The translations under genes and the position numbers were made by a program. This document shows, piece by piece, positions 8,740 through 18,600 of a DNA stretch of 42,542 nucleotides (its first letter is position 1; each line of letters begins with the position of its first letter). This DNA is from Marinibactrum halimedae (GTDB lineage Bacteria; Pseudomonadota; Gammaproteobacteria; Pseudomonadales; Cellvibrionaceae): assembly GCF_021234875.1 (NCBI RefSeq), contig NZ_JAJQVM010000038.1, positions 1 through 42,542 on the forward strand, written 5' to 3'. The notes under the pieces were generated by a model. That model had not been told where the DNA came from and did no database searches. It was given only the letters and a program-made list of their open reading frames with translations.

Positions 8740-8883
8740 TGCTTGATTCGATATTAGTCTTTTATGAAGTTGTGGTTTTAGAATTGCCTGTGAGCGCTAT
8801 TTTTAATACATCGAAAAACCGATGCAACATCTAATGCAGTTTCCAGTATGAGAGATACCAAATTTCGCTAGGTTAGTGGTGTT

Positions 8884-8913
8884 TTGTCAATTTTAAAATA
8901 AAAATTCTTTAAT
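8884..8913 (+). promoter_or_regulatory. Candidate promoter for the hydroxylase-NRPS operon
   Basis: TTGTCA (8884-8889) and TTTAAT (8908-8913) are 18 bases apart, about 80 bases before the hydroxylase ATG. A perfect 14-base palindrome (8922-8935) overlaps the expected transcription start. The boxes lie within the decayed sulfotransferase remnant, so they could be accidental. Confidence 0.3.
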
Positions 8914-8921
8914 TTTTTGGG

Positions 8922-8935
8922 CGTTAAATTTAACG
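8922..8935. repeat. Perfect 14-base palindrome CGTTAAATTTAACG
   Basis: The sequence is identical to its reverse complement and lies just after a candidate -10 box, a place where an operator could sit. The matching place in the intact sulfotransferase gene (8714-8723) has the shorter palindrome CTAAATTTAG, encoding part of TKFS, so part of the symmetry is inherited from coding sequence. Confidence 0.4.
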
Positions 8936-8995
8936 AGTCGTTACCTTGTTTTTAGTGAAGGTTTGCCGTAAACGAAATTATTGAGAGTGGCGAAT

Positions 8996-10594
8996 ATGAG
9001 CAGTGAATTGCTTTATTTGAAAGAAGATACCTATTTTGAACCGTTGATAAATCACTGGTACGCATGGCCCTACCTTTTGCCACCGGTGACGGCTTCACGG
9101 TATATCGTTAATACTCATCGGCGTATCATGCAGTCATTTGTGAAAAATTATAAGTTACACATTATCGCTTCAAAAGAAACCGTACTCACCGGAGGTGAGT
9201 TTCTGAATTGCACAGAAGATCAATTGCAAGATATCCAAAGTTTAATTACTGAACTTGATGAAAATTGTGGTGATTTGATTGAGTTGTCTGATGCGGTTAG
9301 ATTGCTGGATGAATTGTTGTTTAACCACACCAGTGGCGAAACTATTGAATATCTTTATGACAATATTCCAGATCCATTGAAAGGGTGTGTTGAATTGTTT
9401 TTGGACATGGAGCATCGGCCGTCATATCGTTTGATTGAACCGCTATTGTACAGAAGCTCCTACTATAAGCCGTCGTTACAAAGTTTGTCTTTTGGTCTGT
9501 TGTCTAAAGTGGAAGAGCGTCCGTTTGTGTTGAGCACACCACGTTTACCTGATGATAAGCATATGCAAGTGGCAGCGGAGTTTAACGCGCCGATTGTGGA
9601 TGAGATTTTTAGAGCCCGTGAAATTCCCCTCTCTGCTGAAAAAGTGGATCAATTATTTAAAGGCTATGAACAAACCGGTGGCCTTTCATACCGCGATTTT
9701 TTCACAACAGAAAAGTCAACATTCTTTCATGAGCCAGTAGAGGAAGGTGTACGTCTTAGATACACCGGTCATGCTGGCTTTATTTTGGAAACCAAAGAAG
9801 TTTGTATTTTGGTTGATCCTATCATTGCCTCTAGAGATGCAGACAATGCAGAGGCCATGATTGGTCATAGCGAGTTACCGGCCAGTATTGATTATATCTT
9901 GCTGACCCATACTCATATGGATCATGCGAATATCGAAACATTATTGCAGCTTCGTTATAAAACGAAAAAAGTGGTGGTGCCGAAAAATAATGGCGGTACG
10001 TTAGCCGATCCGTCTTTGCGGTTGATGTTACAACAACTGAATTTTGATGTACTGGAAGTGGATGATTTGGATGAAATTAGTATTCCTGATGGTCGTATTG
10101 TCAGTATTCCATTTTTGGGCGAACACGGTGATTTGAATATTCGCTCTAAGACGGCCTGGTATATAGAGGTATACGGAAAAAAATGTTTTTTTGGGGCGGA
10201 CTCTTCTAACCCTGATCGTAACCTATACCAGCGATTGGGCAAAATCTTTACTGATTTGGATGTTTTGGCAATCGGAATGGAATGTGTCGGGGCACCTTAT
10301 ACCTGGGCGTATGGTGCTCTGCATACCAAAAAAGTGCCCAAAAACATCAAAAACTCACGCCGCTTAGATGGCTCTGATTGTGAGCAGGCGTTGCCTATGG
10401 TGAAAGAGTTTAATGCGAAACAAGTGTGTGTTTATGCCATCGGTTTAGAGCCGTGTTTTAAATATTTTAATGGTTTAGAACATGAGGAAGATTCAAGGCA
10501 GGTGCAGGAATCCAACAAATTTCTAGCGGCCTGCAAGGAAATCGGTGTGCCTGCAGAAATCATGTTCTGCAAAAAAACCATCACCCTCAAATAA
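8996..10594 (+). CDS. CmlA-type diiron aminoacyl beta-hydroxylase (metallo-beta-lactamase fold)
   Basis: A 532-residue protein with a family-specific N-terminal domain (about 1-240) and a C-terminal metallo-beta-lactamase fold. The metal motif THTHMDH gives H305, H307, D309 and H310. FLGEHGDL supplies E376 where ordinary lactamase-fold enzymes have a histidine; GADSSNPD supplies D402 and GMECVG supplies E429. From memory, CmlA of chloramphenicol biosynthesis has the same length and ligands at nearly the same numbers (305, 307, 309, 310, 377, 403, 430). CmlA-like enzymes hydroxylate the beta carbon of an amino acid held on an NRPS carrier domain; relatives occur in ramoplanin, enduracidin and teicoplanin pathways. 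An in-frame TTG exists at 8981, but ATG 8996 with GAGAG eight bases upstream is preferred. The first NRPS follows 36 bases later, so its substrate is probably loaded on that line. Confidence 0.87.
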   Translation: MSSELLYLKEDTYFEPLINHWYAWPYLLPPVTASRYIVNTHRRIMQSFVKNYKLHIIASKETVLTGGEFLNCTEDQLQDIQSLITELDENCGDLIELSDAVRLLDELLFNHTSGETIEYLYDNIPDPLKGCVELFLDMEHRPSYRLIEPLLYRSSYYKPSLQSLSFGLLSKVEERPFVLSTPRLPDDKHMQVAAEFNAPIVDEIFRAREIPLSAEKVDQLFKGYEQTGGLSYRDFFTTEKSTFFHEPVEEGVRLRYTGHAGFILETKEVCILVDPIIASRDADNAEAMIGHSELPASIDYILLTHTHMDHANIETLLQLRYKTKKVVVPKNNGGTLADPSLRLMLQQLNFDVLEVDDLDEISIPDGRIVSIPFLGEHGDLNIRSKTAWYIEVYGKKCFFGADSSNPDRNLYQRLGKIFTDLDVLAIGMECVGAPYTWAYGALHTKKVPKNIKNSRRLDGSDCEQALPMVKEFNAKQVCVYAIGLEPCFKYFNGLEHEEDSRQVQESNKFLAACKEIGVPAEIMFCKKTITLK

Positions 10595-10630
10595 CCACGG
10601 ATAAGAGTGACAAAAGCATAAGGTGCTTGT

Positions 10631-12640
10631 ATGGAAACTATTTACGACTTTCTGACTGATCATGCTCAATCAAAATACAATGATGAGGCATTCACCTTTA
10701 TTGAAGATAATGGTGAACTTTCTCAAATACGCTTCAGCGAACTCCATCAGAGGGCTCAGTCAATTGCACACCACATAAAAAACCGGTGTGCTGGAAATTC
10801 GCGAGTGGTGTTATTGTTTCCCCCGGGCCTTGAGTATATTCAGTCATTCTTAGGGTGCTTATACGCGGGCGTGGTAGCGGTACCGCTTTACCCGCCACAA
10901 AGTAAAAAGCATACCGGTCGTGTGCTGACGGTTATTGATGATTGTCAGGCAAGCTTGGTGTTGACGAATGGCTCGTTAAAGTCTCAATTAGAAGGAGACT
11001 TGTCGCCACTTCCAGTATTGGGAGTTGAGTCAGTATTGGGCGTCGAGCCGTTCATCGGCGAAAAAACCGAAAACCTTAACGAACTTCCCAAAGCAGAGCA
11101 GATTGCTTTTTTACAATACACCTCGGGTTCTACCGGTACTCCGAAGGGCGTCGTTATTACTCATGGCAATATTATTGCTAACCTGAAAACGCTTCAACAG
11201 GCGACTCATTGTAGTGAGCAGGATGTGTTCTGTAATTGGTTGCCTCTGTTCCACGATTTAGGGTTGGTAAACACCTTATTGTTGCCTATTTTTTTGGGGG
11301 CGCATTCAGTGTTGATGTCGCCAATGGGATTTATTAAAAATCCTATGGCCTGGCTATCAGCCATTAGCGAGTATAAAGCGACCATTGGTGGTGCCCCCAA
11401 TTTTGCTTTTGATCATTGCCTTGAACGCATTAAACCTCATCAAATGACCCATCTGGATTTGTCTTCTTGGCGAATTGCTTTTAATGCTGCTGAGCCGCTG
11501 GATGCGAATACGTTGATGCGATTCTGTGAGCGTTTTTCACGGGTTGGTTTTAAAGAGTCCGCGATTTTTCCAGCCTATGGCATGGCGGAAGCCACTGTCT
11601 TTATCTGTGGAGGCAATTATTTAACACCATACACTGCCAACGCATTTTTAAGCGAGGATTTGCAAAAGGGTAGAGCACATCTTCTACAAGATGAAGCAAA
11701 GCATCAAATTTTAATTGCCCACGGTCATGTCCAGCCGGAACATCATCTGAAGATTGTATCGCCACAGTCTTTGTCTGAGTTGCCGGATGGAGAAGTGGGA
11801 GAAATCTGGTTTGCGGGCCCTAGTGTAGCGCAGGGCTATTGGAATGATGAGGAAAAAACCAAAGCGAGTTTTGGTGCTCGTTTATCTGATGATGACGCAA
11901 GTTATTTGCGAACAGGCGACCTTGGTTTTATCCATGACGGTGAGCTCCATATTTCGGGTCGTATCAAAGATGTGATGATCATTAAAGCCCGTAATTATTA
12001 CCCTCAGGATTTCGAAAAACTGGCTTACAACGTTTATCCCGGTCTGAATCAAAATGGTGCCGCCGCTTTTGAGTTTGATGGTCATGCGGTGTTGATGTTG
12101 GAAGTCAGTCGTAGTGAATTAAAAGGTTTTGATTTTAGACTCGCCGCCGAGACCATTAAAACGGCTATTTTTGAGTATTTTGACGTGGTTTTAGATGATG
12201 TTGTCTTTTTAAAAGCGGGGCGCATCAACAGAACTTCAAGCGGTAAAATTCAGCGTTCACTTTCTAAAACCCGCTACCTATCGAAAGATTTGGGTGCACT
12301 CTATTCATCATTAAATGGTGAGGTAAAACCGACCGATGCGGATAAACCTGAACAGACAAACATTCAGACTTCTCCCATAGCTCCGCTTTCGCCTATCGAA
12401 TCTGAACTTTGCACGTTGTGGCAGGACGTCTTTGGGTTAGATGATATTAGCGTTGATCATAATTTCCTTAACTTGGGCGGACACTCATTATTGGCCGCCA
12501 CTCTGATCTCTAAAATTCAAAAGCAATGGCAAGTTGATGTTTCTGTCAGAGATTTTTTCACCAACAATACCATTCGCAAGTTGGCAAAGGTCGTTGAATC
12601 TGCCACCACCAGTGAGTTGTCTCCCATTTTGCCTCGCTTT
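10631..12640 (+). other. NRPS 1 loading module: fatty-acyl-AMP ligase plus carrier
   Basis: The adenylation loop YTSGSTGTPKG (residues 162-172) and the sequence RTGDLGF...SGRIKDVMIIKARNYYPQD are typical of fatty-acyl-AMP ligases rather than amino-acid A domains. A carrier with LGGHSLLA (Ser619) follows directly. It activates a free fatty acid as acyl-AMP and passes it to the carrier for N-acylation of residue 1. Chain length cannot be read from the sequence. Residues near 129-140 contain a small duplicated VLGVE segment. Confidence 0.9.
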
Positions 12641-15600
12641 GGTGATGATGATTCACAGGCGTCTTATGCTCAAGAGCGTATTTGGCTGGTTAATCAGATT
12701 GAATCTGATCAGGCACAATATAATTTGTCTTTTTCGGTAAAACTCTTCGGCCAGTTAAATGTCGGTTTTTTGCAAGAAGCGTTTAGCACCATTATTGACA
12801 GACATGAATCACTGAGAACCACTTTCTACGAAGATAACGGAACAATATTCCAGACGGTTCAAGGGTCGGTGCAGTGTGAATTACCGGTACTCGATCTCAC
12901 CGAGTTGAACAAAGCAGAGCAAGAGCGGCGTGTTGCCCAATTAACTCAGGAAGAGGCAAGTCGGTTATTTGACCTTGCGGAAGATCTTATGCTTCGCGTT
13001 ACCTTGCTCAAGCTCAGTGCGCAGTCTCATGTTCTTCTATTAACTGCCCACCATATTGCCGCAGATGGGTGGTCCCTCGGTGTACTGACACAAGAGCTGA
13101 ACGTGCTTTATGCTGCACTAATCCAAGGTGTTGAACCTTCACTGGCACCCTTAACGATTCAATACAGAGATTATGCCCACTGGCAACGTGGACAGTTAAA
13201 TGATGACGTATTGCAAAACCACCTTGGCTACTGGAAACAACATCTAGATCAACTTCCTTCTGTGCATGGTTTACCACTTGATAAGCCAAGACCGGCAGTT
13301 CAAAGTTTTCATGGCGCTTCAGTGCATTGTCATCTTTCAAGAGAATTACAAGAATCACTGCATCAGTTAGCGCGGGAAAATGATGCCACTTTCTTTATGG
13401 TGATGAATGCAGCCTTTGCCACTTTATTGAGCCGGTATTCTGGTGAATCCGATATTGTGATTGGCGCACCTGTGGCGAACCGTGAGCAGTCAGAGTTAGC
13501 ACCACTGGTTGGTCTGTTTATTAATAATTTGGTATTTCGCTCGGATTTATCTGGAGATCCATCCTTCACTGAATTGTTGGCGCAAAGTAGAGAGCGTGCT
13601 TACGCTGCCCAGGAGCACCAGCAAACCCCCTTTGCCACATTAGTGGATGCTCTACAACCAGAGCGTAATCTCAGCTATAGCCCGCTGTTTCAGGTAATGC
13701 TAAACCTGCAAAATCAGACGATAGAACCATTGAATTTACCCAGTGTTGAAGCGACGTCGCTTAAGTCTTCTGGTTCATTGACTCAGTATGATTTGATGCT
13801 AATTGTTCAGGAAAATGAACGTGGTCTGGAAATGGAGTGGCAATACGCCACTGATCTCTTTTTGAAACCCACTATTGAAAGAATGGTGGCCCAATTTGAG
13901 ACATTGCTTGAAAGCATTGTGTTAGCGCCTGAAACAAAAATCAGTCAACTATCGTTACTCACCCGACAAGAAACGACTCAGCTACTCCATGATTGGAATG
14001 CAACACAGGCAAGGTACCCCCAAGAGAAGTGTCTCCACCAATGGTTCGAGGAGCAGGTAAGCGCGACACCGAACGCCATTGCAGTCACATTTGAAGAGAC
14101 AAGTTTGTCTTACGAGCAGTTAAATCAGCGGGCTAACCAGTTGGCTCATTACCTGGTTGAGCAAGGGGTGAAGCCCGATTCCGTGGTGGGGGTTTGCGTT
14201 AAACGTTCTTTGGAGATGTTGATAAGCACGTTGGCCGTTATGAAATCTGGCGGTGCTTATCTGCCTATGGACCCGGCTTACCCTAAAGCTCGCCTGGATC
14301 ATATGATGACGGATTCTGGTGTGGGTTGGGTGATCACCTCAGAGGCGATTCACCAGGAGCTCGCTCTCAGACAGGCAATTTGCCTCGATAATCAACAATG
14401 CAAAGAGGAATTGGCGCAATGTGAGTCTAGTAACCTGAGCCCTGAGCGTCTCGGTTTAACCTCTCATCATCTAGCCTACTTAATTTATACCTCTGGCTCT
14501 ACCGGCAAGCCTAAGGGCGTGATGCTGGAACACCGCAATGTCACTAACTTCCTCACCTCAATGGAACAAACGCCAGGCTTCGACCAATCAGATACATTGC
14601 TGGCGGTTACCTCCCTGTCCTTTGATATCCATGTGCTGGAGTTGTACTTACCGTTAGTCACCGGGGGTCACGTCATTATTGCATCTTCAGAGGACGTTGT
14701 TTCCCCGGATGCATTGTCCTCTCTGTTGACAACGCATGGGGTAACGGCCCTGCAGGCAACGCCTGCAACCTGGAAGATGCTGGTGAATACCGGCTGGCGT
14801 CCTGCCTGCAAGCTCAAAGCACTTTGTGGTGGTGAAGCGCTAAGTGTTGATTTGAAAGATGCCTTAATTGAGAGAGAAAATCTTGAGCTTTGGAATATGT
14901 TTGGACCAACCGAAACGGCTGTGTGGTCTGCAACTGCCCGAATAAAAGATGCTATTTCGTTGGGTGAACCGATTGCTAACACGCAGTGTTATGTGTTGGA
15001 TCAGCATCTTAGGCCGGTGCCTGTGGGCGTTGTTGGCGAGTTATATATTGGGGGGGATGGCGTTGCCCGAGGTTATCTGCATCAACCCGAACTCACGGCG
15101 GAACGATTTCTTGATAATCCATTTTTGGATCAAGCTAATGCGCGTATGTATAAAACGGGGGATCTGGTTCGTTGGTTACCAGGTGGTCAGTTGGAATACG
15201 TTCGCCGTGCGGATTTGCAGGTAAAAGTACGTGGCCATCGCATAGAGTTGGAAGAAATTGAAACCGCTCTAAAACAACAGGCTGATGTGGTGGAAGCGGT
15301 CGCTCACGTTTGGAGCGAAGGTGATACGACTCAGTTGGCAGCCTATGTAACTGTGGCGGACCATGCAAATATGGCAGCCTCCGCGGCCAAAGAAAATTTA
15401 CCTAACCGGGTTATTGCGCATCTTGAAGGCCTGTTGCCGGCGTATATGATCCCTTCTGCGATTGTTTGTCTCGAACAGATTCCATTAACTCCAAATGGAA
15501 AAATCAATCGTAACGCATTGCCCAAACCTGAATTCAATGATGCGGTGGAAATCGTTGGACCACAAACACCCGTAGAAGCGCAGCTTTGTGAGATGTGGCA

Positions 15601-18600
15601 AGCGCTGTTAAACCTTGAAAACATCAGCGTGACAAGTAACTTTTTTCAGTTGGGTGGGCATTCGTTATTGGCGGCTCGTCTGGTTGCGCAGATTCGTCAG
15701 CAGTGGAAGGTAGATATCCCCATCAGAACCCTGTTTACCGAGCAAACCATTCGTAAATTGTCTCAGGCCATCGAGTTTGCTACGGAAAGTCAGGTACCAA
15801 AAATCGTCCCCAGAGCGACCGATGAAGCGGTTGCCGTCTCCTACGACCAACAGCGACTTTGGTTATTGGACCAAATTGAGCAAGGCAGTACCCAATACAA
15901 CTTGAGTCGTGGTTTTCAACTGATTGGGAAACTGAATGTAAGAGCGTTGAATTTTGCTTTTCAACGCATTGTTGAGCGTCATCATGTTCTTCGAACGACT
16001 TTCCAGACCACCGCATCCGGCGATGTCACACAGTCAATTTTTGATGAGTTCCAGGTGGCTCTGCCTATTGTTTCGCTGCTGGGTTTAACGGAGGCTGAGC
16101 AACATCAGGTAACCCTGCAACATAGGCGGGAAGAAACAGACAAGGTATTTGACCTGAGTAAAGACTTGATGCTGCGTGTAAAACTTCTGCAGTTCGGTGA
16201 AGACGCTCATGTCTTATTGGTGACTATGCATCATATCGCGGTGGATGGTTGGTCAGAAGGCATCATCATCAAGGAATTTACCGCGTTATATCAGTCTTTT
16301 GTGGAAAATCAGCCCAATCCTTTACCGGAATTGCCGATTCAGTATGCCGATTACGCTTGGTGGCAAAACAATTGGTTAAAAGCGCCGGTACTTGAGAAGA
16401 ATTATCAGTTTTGGAAAGAGCAGCTGGAGGGTATTCCTGAGGTTCACAACTTACCGTTGGATTACCCTCGGCCAGCCATTCAGAATTTTGAAGGGCTCAC
16501 CCATCGCCAAACGATCAGCAAAGAAATTCAACAGGGCTTACACGCACTGGCTAACAAGTACGATGTAACCTTATTTATGGTGCTCAACGCGGCGTATGCG
16601 GTGTTATTGGCCCGTTACTCTAATGAAGACGACATTGTGGTGGGCACGCCTGTCGCCAACCGTGACCATGCGGAGTTAGCCCCCTTAGTGGGTTTCTTTG
16701 TGAATACGCTGGTGTTACGTACCGATCTGTCTGATAACCCAACGTTCGAGACACTGCTGCAACGCAGTAAATCCTACTTATTGGGCGCTTATGAGCATCA
16801 GCAGTTGCCCTTTGAAAAGTTGGTCGATGAGTTGCAGCTTGAAAGGAGCTTAAGCTATTCGCCCTTGATTCAGGTCAAGCTTGCGTTGCAAAACAACGAA
16901 TTGGGTCAGTTTGCATTGCCGGGCTTATCCATTTGCCCCATAGACCAAGAACAATCTGTCTCCAAACTGGACCTAAGCTTAGACATCTTCGAGATGGAAG
17001 ACAGTGCTGAAGAGGGCATGTTATTCCTCTGGGAGTATGCCACCGCACTGTTTGATACTGCGACCATTGAACGTCTGAGCAAACACTTTGAAGTGCTATT
17101 GCAGCACATCATTGCAATGCCTGAATTGAGTGTGGGTCAACTGCCGGTTCTCACTCCCGACGAGGCGCAACGGTTGCTGCATACCGCGCCAGAAGAACTC
17201 GATGAACAGGGGCTTGAGCGATCCCAGAACACCTGCATCCATGAGCTATTTGAACAACAGGTGGCACGCAACCCCGATGCGATCGCGGTGGAATTAAGTA
17301 CTGGCCTCAATGGGGTTGAAGAGAAGCTCACGTATTCTGAATTGAACATCGCCGCAAACCAGGTGGCGCATTATCTGGTTGAGCAGGGGGTGCAGCCAGA
17401 TTCCTTAGTGGGGGTCTGTGTCGAGCGCTCGGTCGAAATGATGATTGCTCAGTTGGGCGTACTGAAAGCCGGCGGTGCGTATGTCCCGGTTGACCCAAGT
17501 TATCCGCAAGATCGCATCGAGTACATTTTAGAGGATTCCGGGATTGAAATCCTATTAACTGAAAATGAGTTATTAGCGGATTTACCTCTGGATGATCAAC
17601 AAATTCTTCTGCTCGATGAAGCAATCCGCGAAGCATTGCTGGGTGAATATTTCCAAGAGAATATTGATAAAAATCAGTATCCCCATGGTACACCACTGAC
17701 CTCTGAGCATTTGGCCTATGCCATTTACACTTCTGGCTCGACAGGGAAGCCCAAAGGTGTATTGATTGAGCACAGAGGCATCGTCAATCTCGCGCAAGAT
17801 ATGCAACGGCGCTTCGGTCATGATCAGAACACTTGCATTTTACAATACTACTCTTTCGCTTTTGATGCCGGGGCAGAAGACTGGATTGGCGCGCTCACTT
17901 GCGGCGGTACGCTGCGCTTAATCAGCAATGACGACCTATTAGATTTAGACATCATCACTGCGGTCGTGAACACGTCTAATGTGACTCACTTGCATGTGCC
18001 ACCGTCTGTTCTGGCCTTGCTGGACCCCCATAAGATGCCCAGTATTAAGACGGTCGAGGCGGGTGGTGAAAAGTACAGCCAAGAGCTGGTGGATAAATGG
18101 GCGGCTAGTACACAGTTTTTCAACGTCTATGGCCCAACCGAAGCCAGTATCTCCAGCAGCTTCAAGCACTGTCGGGTGGATGATCAGGTGATGTCCATCG
18201 GACAGGCCATCCCGAATGTTCAGTACTATGTCTTAGACCGCCATCTTACTCCGTGTCCTGTTGGCGTGGCAGGAGAGCTTTTTATCGGTGGTATAGGGCT
18301 GGGTCGTGGTTATATCAATCAGCCAGAACTCACCGCAGAGAAATTCATCGCGAATCCTTTCTATGACGAAAGCTCCGCCTGCGGTAGCCCACGTTTGTAT
18401 CGCACCGGAGATTTGGTTCGCTGGATTCCGGGTACGTCATCTCAGGATTCATCCGGCGATTTGGAGTTTTTGGGGCGAATTGACCAGCAAGTGAAAATTC
18501 GTGGTTTCCGGGTGGAGGTTAGCGAAATAGAGTCTGTTCTATCGCAGCATGTCACACTCAACGATGTGGCAGTGATCGATCGTGACACGCCGAAGAAACT

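Larger units (their letters stand above)
8855..8949 (+). pseudogene. Decayed copy of the sulfotransferase 3' end
   Basis: This noncoding stretch aligns with 8644-8740, the end of the intact sulfotransferase gene. Examples are TTTTGTCAATTTTAAAAT against TTTTATCAACCTTATAAT (14 of 18) and TTGGGCGTTAAATTTAAC against CTGGGCACTAAATTTAGC. In one frame it reads FFNFLGVKFNESLP against LFELLGTKFSWQLP, with 8 of 14 identical. A TAA and a one-base indel interrupt the frame, so it is a remnant of a tandem copy or of a second sulfotransferase. Weaker similarity may begin near 8813. Confidence 0.5.

Noticed and set aside
8981-8995. TTG 8981 as start of the CmlA-like gene
   Set aside because: ATG 8996 has a suitably spaced GAGAG and gives the 532-residue length of CmlA.
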